DNA from: Wyeomyia smithii
Lineage: Eukaryota > Arthropoda > Insecta > Diptera > Culicidae
Direction: 5' to 3'
Length of the DNA: 64,000 nucleotides
Assembly (NCBI RefSeq): GCF_029784165.1
Contig: NC_073695.1
Coordinates: forward strand, 11,197,786-11,261,785
Shown: piece after piece, positions 23,228 to 34,460 of the stretch
How positions within the stretch are numbered: position 1 is the stretch's first letter
How the letters are laid out: every line of letters begins with the position of its first letter
Translations under genes and position numbers: made by a program
The notes under the pieces: model-generated
What the model was told of the DNA's origin: nothing
The model's database searches: none
The model's input: the letters and a program-made list of their open reading frames with translations, nothing else

Positions 23228-25487
23228 ACCTAGCGGTCAGACTCAGCCTTTCTCATTCAAACTTATTATTAGTAAAAATAAATTTACATGAATGCTTAAA
23301 TTCAATCAAGGTATATTCACTCTTTGGGTTCTAAAATATTGATGTTGTAATTGTTGTATGAAATGTTGTTGTAATGTTGTATAACATTTAAAATTTGACG
23401 TAATGTTAGTGCTTAAGAAATAGCGAAATAAAAGAAATGACTCTTAAATTCGAACAATGTAATCACGAGCGATACCAGGAGCGTTCAAATAGTACGATAT
23501 CACATTTAAATCATGTTGAAGCCATATAAAGCAGGTATAGTTTTAAATAGTCTTTAATTTTCTTTTCTTTCCATAACTTTTGAGCCACATATCAAATTGT
23601 TATGAAGTTTGTTATTTGTAAGTTTGAGAGATGACTCGTTCGCATGACACTAGTTATGTTCAAATAAATCGTGTAATCTTTGTGATATTAGACTTTCGTT
23701 GTTTTAACAATTTAATACATAACGGTTGCTTAAGTTTTATTATAAACAAATGAAAAGGGAAGGTAGCCAAACATTGAAACCACGAGTTCAATCATAATTC
23801 ATCAGTTAACCATTCACTAGCCCGTTCATCTGATATCAATATTGTTCAAATCGGTTGTGTAGTTTCTAAGATAATGAAGTTTCGTGATTTTCATATTTCG
23901 ATACATTACAGACGAAGTTACAGTACGATTACAGCAAAATTCGATAGGGTGTTATGAGGCAGCTAGACCTTTCAGTTGACACTAATTTTGTGGAAATCGG
24001 CTCAACCATCTCTTAGAAAAGTAAGTGAGTCCAAGTAGTCTTCGGAATATGTTTCTTTTCATAGCTGGATTTCACATTTTTAAACATAACAGGCAAAGTA
24101 ATAATCCGTTTGCAAAAAAATCGATAGGGTCTTGGGGGTATCAAGACCTTCCATTTGACACTGATTTTATGAAAATCGGTCCAACCATCTCTGAGAAACA
24201 TGAGTGAGATTAAATAGTCTCCAGAACACGTTTCTTTCCATAACTTTTGAACCACAAGTTCAATCTTTATGAAATTCAAAAGTTAAAGGTGTTTTAGGTA
24301 GCCCGTTCATTTGAAAGTAATTTTGTTCAAATCGGTTATGTATTTTCTGAGATATTGGTGTTTCGTATTTTTTACTTTTTGATACATAACCTCTAAACTA
24401 AAAATCCGATTACAATAAAATTAAATAGGGTCTTATGGGGCGACTAGACCTTCCATTTGCAATTAAATTCATTGAAATCGGTCCAGCCATCTCTGAGAAA
24501 ATCGAGTGAGATTGGGAGAGCGTTACACACACACATACACACACATACAGAAAATGCTCAGCTGAGTCGAACTGAGTCGAGTGATATACGACATTCGGCC
24601 CTTTTGAGCACTTTAATTCTTTTAGTTTTTGCAGTGATTGTTATACCTTTCTAGGAGAAAGGCAAAAAGGTATACACACGTACACACCCACACACACATG
24701 TACACCTCTACATGCATACGTGTAGAAAATGCTCGGTTCATCGAACTGGATCGAAATTTGGATCACTTTTCTACCTTTTAATTAGCCAGTGATCGTTAGG
24801 AGAAAATCAATATGTTTACTTTCATTATGTGATTTCACATTTTTATTAACAACGGACAAAGTTACTATCCGATTACGATGAAATTCAATAGCAACCTATG
24901 GGGCAGCTAGTCCTTTCATTTGACACTAACTTTGTGAAAATCGGTTCAGCCATCTCTGAGAAAATTGAGTGAGTTTAAACAACCTCAGGATAACTTTTCT
25001 TTACATAACTTTTGAACCCAATCATTACAAAATCATCATTACAATCATTAATCATCATTATCAATCAATCATTACGAAATTTAAAAGTTAAGAGTTTGGG
25101 AGACAGCCCGATCATTTGCAACCAGTTTTATTGAAATCGGTTGTGTGGTTTCTGAGATATTGATGTTTCGTGATTTTTACATTTTGATACATAACCTCTA
25201 AACTGAAAATCCGATTACAATGAAATTCAATAGCAACCTATGGCACAACTAGACCTTCCATTTGCAATTGATTTCATGAAAATCGGTCCAGCCATCTCTG
25301 TGAAAAGTGAGTGAGAAAAAAAAGTTGCACATACACACACACACACATACACACATACATACATACATACAGAAAATGCTCAGTTCGTCGAACTAAGTCG
25401 AGTGGTATATGATATTCGGCCATTGGGACCACTTTCCTACCTTTGGTTTTTCCAGTGATTGCTATACCTTTCTAGGAGAAAGGCAAA
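23228..25487. mobile_element. 2.26-kb tandemly organised element with GCCTTTCTC ends
   Basis: The boundaries are given by the empty site in the inverted copy near 29613. The left end CAGACTCAGCCTTTCTCATT and the right end (reverse complement TTTTGCCTTTCTCCTAGAAA) share an inverted GCCTTTCTC. An internal copy of the right end at 24640-24664 divides it into two units. Each unit contains reiterated blocks with 'aaaatccgattacaatgaaattcaata', 'gaccttccatttg', 'gaaaatcggtccagccatctctgagaaa' and an ACAC microsatellite, then GTCGAACTGAGTCGAGTG. No protein is encoded. Repeats of this kind are very common in culicine genomes. Confidence 0.65.
24522..24550. repeat. (AC)n microsatellite
   Basis: ACACAC/ATACAC run inside the first tandem unit. 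Similar runs occur near 24672-24700 and 25326-25372, at equivalent places of the repeat units. Confidence 0.8.
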
Positions 25488-25594
25488 AATGAAAATGCAA
25501 ACTAAAACCAAAGTATATTATTTTTTTAGTGTAAAACAGGTTGATAGAATGAAATACTTGTTATGTTGTGTAAATGTGTAATGTCAATAAATTA

Positions 25595-26896
25595 TAGACC
25601 GTTCCGATAATTATAAATACACCTACGATCAACCGTCATTTCAAATAACGTGCAGTATTCAACCAAACGTTGGCTGCGTCCTGTTGTTTATATCCAAAAG
25701 AAACAAATGCTGTCATTTTTTCTAACATTTAGTGCGAAATTTTGAAAATGCGTGGCCTTTCTCCCGAGCAAAGAAAGCGAATTGTGCGCAAATGGGGCAC
25801 CGTGAGTGGTCTTTCTATGAGAAAATTAACCAGAGAAGAAGGTATAAGTGTCGGAGCAGTTCAAACCGCATTGCGGAAGTATTGTGAAGAGTGCACATTT
25901 ACTGATGCCCCACGATGTGGTAGAAAACCCGGGCCTGTTGATCCCACAATGGACAAAAAGGTTAAGGAATATTACAAGCGGCATCCTTCAGTATCAGTAC
26001 GAGATGTGGCGAGAAAGCTTGGAACCTCGGCGAGTAACGTTATGCGTGCCAAGGGAAGAATGGGTCTGCAGACCCGTCGGAAGCAGAAGCAGCCAAAACG
26101 AAATCCAAAAAAAACTGAATCTGTGAAACCGAGAGTTCGGAAGCTTTATGACAAACTTCTGACCAAAAAAATGGGGTGTGTTATCATGGATGACGAAACC
26201 TACATAAAACTGGACTATTAGACTCTGCCAGGACCGCAATTTTATACATCACCGAAGGGAAAGGATGTCCCTGGACCAGTGAAAGCCATTTACACCGAAA
26301 AATTCGGCAAGAAGGTAATGGTTTGGCAGGCCATTTGTGAATGTGGGAAAATATCTCGTCCATTCATTACGAATGACACAATGAATGGTAAAATTTACGT
26401 GAAGGAGTGTTTGCAGAAAAGGTTGTTACCCATGGTTGAGCAGCATAACAATCCTCCAATCTTTTGGCCCGATCTTGCTTCCTGCCATTACTCTGAGGAT
26501 GCACTAGGGTGGTATAAAACACATAATGTCACATGTGTCCCAAAGGAGATGAATCCTCCTAACTGCCCTGAAATTCGCCCTATTGAAACTTTTTGGGCTT
26601 TGACCAAGACAAAGCTGAGGAAATATGTCAAACCAGCGGACAATGTTGAAAAATTTGAAAAAGATTGGCTCAAAGTGGTTAAAATGGTCGGAGAACACAC
26701 TGTGCAAAAGCTTATGAGTAGTGTTAAGAGAAAAGTTAGAGAACTCGCGTATACTACGAAAAATAATCCCAACTTGAATTGAAACTGGAAAGAAAACACT
26801 TATTATCTATATTTCAAAATAAAATGACCCGAAAAATCCTGTATTTTTTGTTTTATTCAAGAAAGAAGATGTATTTATAATTTTCGGAACAGTCTA
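25595..26896 (+). mobile_element. DD37E mariner-like transposon, nearly intact
   Basis: The ends are TAGACCGTTCCGATAATTAT on the left and, as reverse complement, TAGACTGTTCCGAAAATTAT on the right (18 of 20 match). TA flanks both sides (25593-25594 and 26897-26898). The 1.3 kb carry one transposase frame on + (25742-26782) and short UTRs. Size and arrangement are normal for an autonomous copy. The only visible lesion is one in-frame TAG, so this is a relatively young insertion. Confidence 0.85.
25742..26782 (+). pseudogene. DD37E transposase with a single in-frame stop
   Basis: The frame opens at a preferred context ATG (25742-25750, encoding MRG). It runs 159 codons to a TAG at 26219-26221 and continues in the same frame for 187 codons to 26782. 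The N-terminus holds two HTH-like segments (residues about 4-45, LSPEQRKRIVRKW..., and about 82-105, SVRDVARKLGTSASNVMRAK), the paired-like DNA-binding domain of Tc1/mariner proteins. The catalytic triad is visible: MDDETY (Asp about 150-151), WPDLASCHY, and PIETFW. The Asp-to-Glu gap is 37 residues, defining DD37E. The stop falls between the first and second catalytic residues, so the truncated product would be inactive without readthrough. Confidence 0.85.
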
Positions 26897-27229
26897 TAGG
26901 TAATAGTGGAACCAGTGTTTGAGTGTTGTTTTTGACTCTGGAAGCAAAATCCTGCGTGAAACACGTGGCCGCTGCAGAACATAGGTTACCTAAACGCGAT
27001 AGGTAATTTTCTTCCGAGAGGAGTGCTACTGCTGGTGTTTTGACTGCTGCAATACATGTTTATTCTACCTGCAGAATATATGTTTATTCTACGTACGTAT
27101 TTTTTACCTATTGTATCTGTTGTGATATATATGCACGTTACGAACCTGTTTAAAAGCTTGATAAAATAACAACGCTACTCAATCAATTTATAGCAATTGT
27201 GAAGAGAAGTTCGACTAAGTTTTGTTATC

Positions 27230-28909
27230 ATGGATCAAAAGGTATATCCTTCACGGTTGAAATATTCGAAATGCTGTGCAGCTGTTGGCAATAAGAAGTG
27301 CAGCCGTAAGGGTTCACGCAGTTTATCTTCAACGATAATAGAAAAAATACGGTTATGACCACCAACTAAATGAATCGATGCACATTTGTATTTCTTGTCA
27401 AGCTGTAATGTCGCATAGCAGAAGTGTTCCACAAAAAAGCGACGAAAGGATGAATACGAAGCAACGCAAGATTTCGAAGATCCACAACCATCAACAAGTA
27501 AAAGTCCGCAAGAATCAACATGTGAAAATCCGCAACCACCAACAATTGATGCTGAGCAGCCATTAACAAGTTGTCAAGAGATTTATGACATGCTAGGTAA
27601 GAACGTTATTACTTTTAAAGAAATAATAACAAATGCAAGATAATTTTTAAAGCACCATAATATGCACGTACATATTATTATATAAATATTTTTTAAACTT
27701 ATTTTTTTCAGAAGCAGTACCGTCAGTTCCATCATTACAGTCAATCGCGTTAGTGGATCAGCTGCAGGGTTCGTACAATGTGGAAAAATTTAATAGCATC
27801 GTGTAAACACTGGAAGTTTCCCCAATTTCGACCAGGAGCATGAGAAGTACCGATTATCGTGTTAAAAAATCTACGGAGATCACGCAGGCAGTGCGACGAA
27901 ACATATTCGGCATAGATTCAACGGACATGGCTAAACAGGAAGCATATGATGAAATGATTATGCAATTATTGGAGAAATTTAAAGCTTCTACTACAAGCAG
28001 GAATGACCAGGTAAAAATGTTGTCAGTACTACCAAAATCAAGGTGCTTCGCTGAAATAGTGAAGGAATTCCATGCGTCGCCATATATAGTGAAACAGATG
28101 AAAACACTTGTTAACGATCAGGGTATACTTTGTACCCCTAATTCGAAATGTGGGTGTGGAATCAGTGAAATGGATAAAAAAATCGGTAATAGATTTTTTT
28201 GACAATGGTGACATTAGTAGACCTATGCCAGGAACTAACGATTTTGTGTCTGAGCTTCGAAATGGCAAAAAGAGCATGTTCAAAAACGTCCTTTCATGAT
28301 GTCTCTTAAAGAGGCGTACATGATTTTTCAAGAGACATGTAGTGGTATTAAAATTGGTTTTACTTTATTTACACAGATACGGCCCAAACATTGCATACTT
28401 CTTGATGGTACCGGGACTCATAACGTGTGTGTATGCACAATACACAAAAATGTTAAATTAATGTCTAACACTTTAAAAGTAGTATCACAGGCAGAAATAA
28501 TGGAAAAAATGTTGTGTAATATTTCTATTAGGACATCAGATTGTTATTTGCGTTTTTGCAAGCAAGAGTGGCACTTTTTCGCAACATCACATGGGAAAGG
28601 TCCCTGTGACGCAATTGGAGGTACTCTCAAACGAATGGCAAAGAGAGCAAGTCTTACCCGAGATTACGGGAATACTATTAAAACTCCAAGAGAATTTTAC
28701 GACTGGGCAGTTCAACAAACAGACAAATGTATAACTAAATTGAATTTCTGCTCCTAGAAGAACTATTCAGTCAAGTAAAACCTATACCTGGAACACAGAA
28801 AATTCATAGTTTTGTACCTTTAAGTAATAATCAAATAGCAGTTAAAAGATATCCTAGTTCAGAAGATGACCCAAAAATATTTACTGTATTTAGTAGTGGT
28901 AAGAAATAG
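27230..28909 (+). pseudogene. Intron-bearing pseudogene of an unassigned arthropod family
   Basis: The + strand starts MDQKVYPSRLKYSKCCAAV and has a Cys-rich region (KCSRKGSRSLSSTIIEKI, frameshift near 27347, then LNESMHICISCQAVMSHSR), so it is probably zinc-binding. It continues through a Ser/Pro linker to an intron with GTAAGA donor at 27597 and a TTTTTTTCAG acceptor ending 27711. After it come a TAA in frame (27804), EITQAVRRNIFGI, VLPKSRCFAEIVKEFHASPYIVKQMK, two frameshifts (near 28180 and 28295), LKEAYMIFQETCSGIKIGFTLF, RPKHCILLDGTGTHNVCVC, then EWHFFATSHGKGPCDAIGGTLKRMAKRASL. A last frameshift near 28750 leads to a tail ending SSGKK. The block between HNVCVC and WHFFATSHGKGPCD is shorter than I expect, suggesting a lost central part. 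I recognise these motifs from uncharacterised, probably transposon-derived animal proteins but cannot assign a function. Confidence 0.65.
27597..27711 (+). other. Putative 115-bp intron of the pseudogene
   Basis: GTAAGA donor, AT-rich body, T-rich tract and CAG acceptor. Joining the flanks keeps one frame (DMLE then AVPSVPSLQS) without a stop for about 30 codons. An intron rules out a simple processed pseudogene. Confidence 0.6.
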
Positions 28910-29023
28910 TTGCTAAGTGATTATGTTTGAAAATAAAACATTTGAATTAGAAAGTAAAAAAAATCGATTTTTTCTTCCACATTATCACCATTTTCATAGG
29001 TAAATTTATCAGGTAGGTTCATA

Positions 29024-29385
29024 CAGTACTGGACAAAAAAAATACGCACCTGTGATATGTTCAAACTTTCATATTTGGAAATTGTAATTTTTCTTGTGGA
29101 CAAAATAAAGTACGCCTTATAGTTATTCAACGTTCAAACTGATTTTTCTTTATTTTAGTATTTAGTTTGGCCACCTTTAGCTTCAATCACGGATTGCAGG
29201 CGTCGAGGCATACTTTCAACGAGGTTTTTAATATGTTGGGAGTCGATATTTGTCCAAGCTTTTTACAAAGCTTCAAACAGTTTGTCGCGGTTGGTGACAT
29301 CTCCCTTGTCGACATTTTGATCCAAAATCGACCACAAATTTTCTATCGGATTTAAGTCCGGGCTTTGTGATGGCCATTCCAATAG
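29024..29385 (-). pseudogene. Tc1 element fragment, transposase C-terminus
   Basis: TA followed by CAGTACTGGACAAAAAAAAT (29022-29043) is a Tc1-type terminus. On the minus strand 29385-29160 encodes WPSQSPDLNPIENLWSILDQ, then DKLFEALxKAWTNIDSQHIKNLV and SMPRRLQSVIEAKGGQTKY. This is the DD34E catalytic Glu motif and C-terminus of Tc1 transposases. One stop interrupts it (EAL-stop-KAW). The element is truncated at 29385, and the N-terminal two thirds and the other end are absent. Confidence 0.85.
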
Positions 29386-29521
29386 CTTGATACGTGAGTA
29401 TGACGTAAGATGTGAGAAGCATTCACATCTGTAATACAATGAACTTTAGGTACATGCATACACATAGTATATTGAAATTAGGCATTGAGTTTTACTTGTT
29501 TTAAATTGTTTAAAACCAAAA

Positions 29522-30057
29522 TAATCAAAACATAACAAGTATTTCATTCTATCAGGTTGTTTTACACTGAAAAAATAATATACCTTAGTTTTAGTTTGCA
29601 TTTTAATTTTTTATTTTTGAGAATTTCTTTTTCCTTAAATATGCTCAAGTTGCGATGTATGAACGAAATGTATCCAACAAAGTTGTCTTCCACCAAATAC
29701 ATTTTTAGCCAATTCGGAGATGAATATTTTTTTCAATCGAGGTTTTGTGTTTAAATTGCATTTATTTTTCAGTGTAGGACTTGATATATAATTTTTTCCA
29801 TATTTTTTATAAAAATTCAGACAATTTCCTGAAAGTTACTTATAGAACACTTTTTTGTAGAATTTACCGTTTTTGAATTATATTGATTTAAAAGAATCGA
29901 CAAAAAAAGTTTCGCCCTTTTCAAAAGACAGTCTAGACTAGTTTTGAAAAAGTAAGTATGCAGAGATGCTTAATTATGTGATGTCTTCACACCCAAAAGG
30001 TTTCTACCAATTTGGAGAGGGTGCTGCCAATCCTTGAGACGATTTGGGATGAAATCC
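29522..30057 (-). repeat. 3' part of the unclassified element (copy B, empty site)
   Basis: Continuous inverted counterpart of 22755-23227 plus 25488-25573, at roughly 85-90% identity by eye. It retains the uninterrupted junction near 29613 that proves the 23228-25487 insertion. Together the two copies flank the DD37E element, the pseudogene and the Tc1 fragment as inverted arms. Confidence 0.75.
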
Positions 30058-30059
30058 GT

Positions 30060-30330
30060 CTATTAGAGAATCGACATAACCTTCCACCGTTGCCTCGTTG
30101 CACTATTTGTTGTAACGCGCTTCAAAACTATTAATATCCTGGTAAAAACGCTCACCATGTCCTTCAGAATATGCTCCCAGATTATCATTGAACTCATCAA
30201 AATGAGTATCCAAAATATGAAACTGTAAAGACATGCTACAATTAAGTTTTAAGAAGTTGTGTACCAGCGTCTCTACCCGTTTTTTATAATCTAATGCATT
30301 ATGATTGCCAAGAAAATTTTCGCTTACCGA
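30060..30330 (-). pseudogene. C-terminal remnant of an uncharacterised transposon-like protein
   Basis: The minus strand reads LKSVSENFLGNHNALDYKKRVE, then LNCSMSLQFHILDTHFDEFNDNLGAYSEGHGERFYQDINSFEARYNK and a stop. The block H-x(5)-FxxNLGxxSExxGERFxQDI is one I know from uncharacterised arthropod and cnidarian proteins of probable transposon origin. The remnant at 47235-47790 resembles the middle part of the same kind of protein. It runs directly into the repeat 29522-30057. Confidence 0.55.
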
Positions 30331-30899
30331 CTTAAGGAATTATATACCTTTTAAGTTTTCAAAATATCGAAAAAAAAAATTATTGCATTATCTTGAAGTA
30401 CAACATCTTGAGAACATTTTTACAAACTTTCATAAAGGTCTGGCCAATAGGGAGAAAGTTAGAGCGATTTGCAGCACACCTCGCTACGGCCGCATAAGCT
30501 AAACTTGAAACTTTATACGCGTTTATCTCGGAATGGTGTTTCTATAAAAATGACTTTGCCGTGTTTACGATTGCGACGAAACTACTGAACCGATTTTCTT
30601 CAACAAGCGTTTCGGAGAAACGGCCATTACTCCTCAAGTAATTGGTATTTCTAATGAACAAACGTGTTTTGTTGTTGTTGAATAACTGAACTATCAGAAA
30701 ATTACTACTTTTATGCATCAAATGGCGAGTTGACAACCTGGAGGGAGCGTAAAACATAACTTCGGCCCTCACAAGTTCCTATCTTACACCTCCACGAGTC
30801 ATATGATTACACTAGACTGCCGGTTGAAACATAGATACAACTGGTTGGTGTTGCCTGGGCAATGTTGTCATCCGACAATAGCTAAGTGAGAAGGTGCGA
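30331..30899. other. No supported gene
   Basis: The open frames here (30305-30502 +, 30542-30772 -) show no recognisable domain. The GC-rich leader of the RTE-like element probably begins towards the end of this stretch. Confidence 0.4.
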
Positions 30900-31384
30900 C
30901 GCGATCATTGGCGCGTAAACCATATTCCGGCGGTAGAGGAAATTCTTCGCCAACCCGAGCGTCTGTTCACCAAGATGGTGCGGCTCAAAACAGCGTCTGA
31001 TCTTCATGTTAGGAACGGCTAATCAACGTCCTGGTGGCAGCGTGGGACTCTAAACAGAGCTGACACGCTGGTCCCCCGGCGACACGGGGATTTGGGGGAA
31101 CCCAACGAGACGCCCCGAAAAACAACATGTTACAAACAACGTATGAGATAATACATATCGGAACAATCGGCATGGACCTAGGCACGAAATAAGGACTACG
31201 ATTGGAAACTTGGGACATGGAACTGCAAATCGCTCTGCTTTCCAAGATGCCACAGGATAATCTACGACGAGCTACATTCACGAAACTTCGAAGTCGTAGC
31301 ACTGCAGGAACTTTGTTAGACAGGACAGAAGGTATGGAAAAGCGGGAACCGGGCGGCTACTTTCTACCAGAGTTGTGGCACCAC

Positions 31385-31680
31385 CAACGCTGCCAGTATG
31401 CCAGATGAATCTGGATTTTGCCAGATTTCTGTTTGCGCGCCAGACAAACAGATAAACCTCAGAATCTGCCAGATATTTGTCAGATTTCGTCCGCGTCGTC
31501 TCGCAAAAAGGTCATAACTACGAGATGGGCCTCGGCTGGTTTTAATCTACCTACAACACCCGACGAGAGCAACAAAAAAGTCATCACTTTCACTTCTGGT
31601 AGGAATTTTATCCAAAAATGAGTGCCAGACTTTTTATTTTCGTTTCACCAGATTTTATTTAAAACTTAGTGGTTACGCTG
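31385..31680. mobile_element. 296-bp hAT MITE inside the RTE-like endonuclease
   Basis: The ends are CAACGCTGCCAGTATGCC and, as reverse complement, CAGCGTAACCACTAAG. The flanking octamers GGCACCAC (31377-31384) and GGCACAAT (31681-31688) match 6/8. The interior shares CGCAAAAAGGTCAT and GCCAGATTT words with the MITE at 4350-4669, so it is a diverged family member. The retrotransposon frame resumes after it. Confidence 0.7.
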
Positions 31681-31869
31681 GGCACAATCAGCGAGCTGGA
31701 AACCGGTTTCATAGACTGGGCAATATGCGCCAACGCGTGATGGGGCGGCAGCCAATCAACGCAAGGATGTGCAGGTTGAGGATAAAGGGCCGGTTCTTCA
31801 ACTACAGCACCCGACTACAAGAAGGAAGCGTTCTACGCGCAGCTGGTGCAGGTCTACCAAGATGGTCTA

Positions 31870-33595
31870 GGGTATAACTGTCTTTAATGGACCACTTAGT
31901 AGCGTAGCTGCAAATTTTGCATGAAAAAGTGTAAATATCTAAACTAAATTAAGAATTTCATTATGTATAAACATGAAGTAACATGTTTATCATCTTTTCT
32001 ACATGGAAATCAACTATATAATACCTCTATTTTCTAGTAATAGAAGAAATAAATCATCGTGTTAATTTCCTTTAATGGGCCACCATTTCCTTATTTGGAC
32101 CACAACAATTTCCTAATTTGGGCCAGGTCTAAAAAATACACTACTTCAACCGTAGCTGCCGCTGATGAAACTAACTCTGGCTTACGCACTGCGAGTTCTG
32201 GATCTGGATCAACTGTAGACTGCAGCCGTTCTTTCGTAATAGGAAATCCTTTACGTGCCATCCGAGTTATCTAGCGAACAATTGAATCCTCGTCCGCGGC
32301 AGTCAATGCAGTTGGTTTACCTTTTCGTGGTTTTCCTGACCACTTGCTGCTTGCACAGAATATGTCTGCAAGCTACTCTGCCGGTACCCGCATAACTGTC
32401 CCATACTGATTTTGGTCACTTTTGAGTTATCATCGGGAATCGACTTAATTGTTATCATATTTTCTGGAAAAAAAAATTTAAATTGATACTTTTGTATGGA
32501 AAAACATGGAAAAAACACCAAGTTGTTTTTGTCCCATATTGAAAGTACCCGCATTACAGTCCCACTGCATAGTGGTACAAACTGCAAACATATAATTTTG
32601 CTCCAGATTAGTGTATATCGGATTACTTTAGGCATATAGAAGTATGTCATTTAATTAACTAGACTAATGTTGTTTTTCTATAGTACAATCTACGTTGCCA
32701 ATAATACTTCCGGTTGCTGGTTGAAGTTATATGTGATGGGACAAAATATGCAAGTACTTTTGAAATGTACCCGCATATTCTGTCCCATTTTGTCTTTTTT
32801 GCAGGTTATATAACGTAAAACCAATTCCAGCTATGGTTTATTGTTCTCAACGATAAATTTGTGGTGCCATGAAACTGTTATGGTCATTGGTTCTGGTTGT
32901 AATTGTTGGAAATCCGAAAATTCACGGATAATATTAAATCGCCGTTTTCTCAACATGTTGTTTTTCATTATGGGACAGTTATCCGGGTACCGGCAGTACT
33001 CTAGTCGAAACTCAGTAACAGCTGCTTCAGTATATTTTTTACCAATTTCCGGCGTTTTTCCCATTTTACCAGCAATTTTGTACAATAACACAATCATAAC
33101 AAATTTTTGGTAACTATGGTAACTATGATTCGCGGCGTTATTTCGATGATAGCTCTTGTTCGAAATGAAGCATGCCGGAATAAGGAAAACAGTATTATTT
33201 CCACCCTTAATTAGGCCACTATTTTTTTCTATATTTTAAGTGTTTTTCTAATAAAATTTATTGCTTATCTTTTAAAGATACTATTATCCTACCCGTTCAT
33301 CGAAAATCTGATTATTTTCGCTCGGAAAGTGTGATGTCAGTACAGTTTTTGGTAAAGCCATTTCCTATGAAACGTTAACGAACCATGACAAACCAGGTAG
33401 CTGTTATTAAAAGACATTTTTTGCAGCTTTGATGAAGAATATTATAATAAACGTCTGTAACAACATTTCTAATGAAGAACATTATTGAAGTTGTCAAAGC
33501 ACAAATCAAAATAAGTATATTTATAATGTGTCATTTGGTGTAAGCAGTTCAGGTGGTCCACTAAAGGAAGTGGTCTATATTAAGCAGACCTACCC
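31870..33595 (-). mobile_element. pogo/Tigger-like transposon remnant, TA-flanked
   Basis: TA (31868-31869) precedes GGGTATAACTG and TA (33596-33597) follows CAGACCTACCC. Inside both ends lie TTTAATGGACCAC-type words that recur through the element. On the minus strand 33064-33008 encodes MGKTPEIGKKYTEAAVTEF. After a nested MITE, 32345-32090 encodes SGKPRKGKPTALTAADEDSIV, a stop, then TRMARKGFPITKERL. The latter is a CENP-B/Tc5-type HTH as in pogo/Tigger transposases. The catalytic domain is not seen. The element lies in the endonuclease of the RTE-like element. Confidence 0.65.
32375..32999. mobile_element. MITE nested in the pogo-like transposase
   Basis: The inverted ends share CTGCCGGTACCCG and ATAACTGTCCCATA with one mismatch between the two blocks (32378-32406 and 32970-32996). 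TA lies close to both ends. The word GGGACA...GCGGGTAC recurs internally (near 32535-32570 and 32735-32800). It separates the first and second DNA-binding segments of the pogo-like transposase. Confidence 0.65.
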
Positions 33596-33974
33596 TACGA
33601 TGCTAAGGTAGGACGGGGGACAATGTACAAACCGGTAATCGGACCAGATAGCCTGCATGCCGTGTCTAAAGAATAACGGCCATCGTCGCGTAAACTTTGC
33701 GGCATCCCGTGGTATAGTAGTCCGAAGCAGTGTGTCGAACCGTTAACATTTTTGCATGACACCGTATCGAAAAGTACTGTTGCCCCTCTTGCAGACTGCG
33801 ACAGCAGCGTTTAACTGTACGTTCTCTATTTGAGAGAATCGAGTGACTAGAAACCAACACGGATGGTTAGCGATTCTCTTTTGTGCCGATCTCCGGCCGC
33901 TTCGATATCTCGGGGTTGATATTTGTTGACACTCTTGAGTGAAAGTGAAAAAAAGCATCCATAAACGTTGTTTT

Positions 33975-34450
33975 TGAAGTAGAATACTTCTCTCAGGAAG
34001 TTTGGCTACATAGGGATGTGAAATGAAAATCTAAAACCGAAAAAAGTGAAAAATATGTCCAATTTCAAATGCTAATAAATCGGTTAGTATTCGATGGATT
34101 TCCTTCGTTCTTACAGCAATAGATTGGAAAATCTTCTAAGATTCTTCCCAAAATAACATAATTGTAATTTTATTATTCACACTATTGTACTATTGAAAAT
34201 AGTCAAGCCTTGTCAAAACGAAAAATTCGACCTCTGATTGGTCGTTATATGCTTGCTTCGTGCTTGGGTCGACAGGATCATATACCTTGCAATTGAAAAC
34301 ATGCTATTTGGCCTGTTTCAGCCGGAGCCGCTAATAATAGTTCTAGACAGCGACAACAGCAGTCGTTCTTCCTTAGCAGTAGCACTAGCTCTGTGGTTGG
34401 TCACCACGTCTCAGGAGCAGCGCGGTTTTTCTCAGCGTGTGTCGCCAGAC
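33975..34450 (+). repeat. TGAAGTAG repeat, copy 2 (left part)
   Basis: Starts TGAAGTAGAATACTTCTCTC and follows copies 1, 3 and 4 closely through TAATAAATCGGTTAGTATTC and the CCGAAGCCGCTCAT-like segment at about 34320. The TATATAAG box of the other copies is lost here. No right end with AAGTATTCTACTTCA occurs before the next copy starts at 36551. Confidence 0.7.
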
Positions 34451-34460
34451 AGCCATTATT

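Larger units (their letters stand above)
22755..25573 (+). repeat. 3' part of an unclassified element (copy A), interrupted
   Basis: The segments 22755-23227 and 25488-25573 together match, inverted, the continuous block 29522-30057. Shared landmarks include GGCAGCACCCTCTCC, TAGTCTAGACTGTCTT and CCGAATTGGCTAAAAAT. The second copy has no 2.26-kb insert, so 23228-25487 is an insertion into copy A. The right-hand copy is preceded by a C-terminal coding remnant (30060-30330), so this block is probably the 3' end and UTR of that element. Confidence 0.7.
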
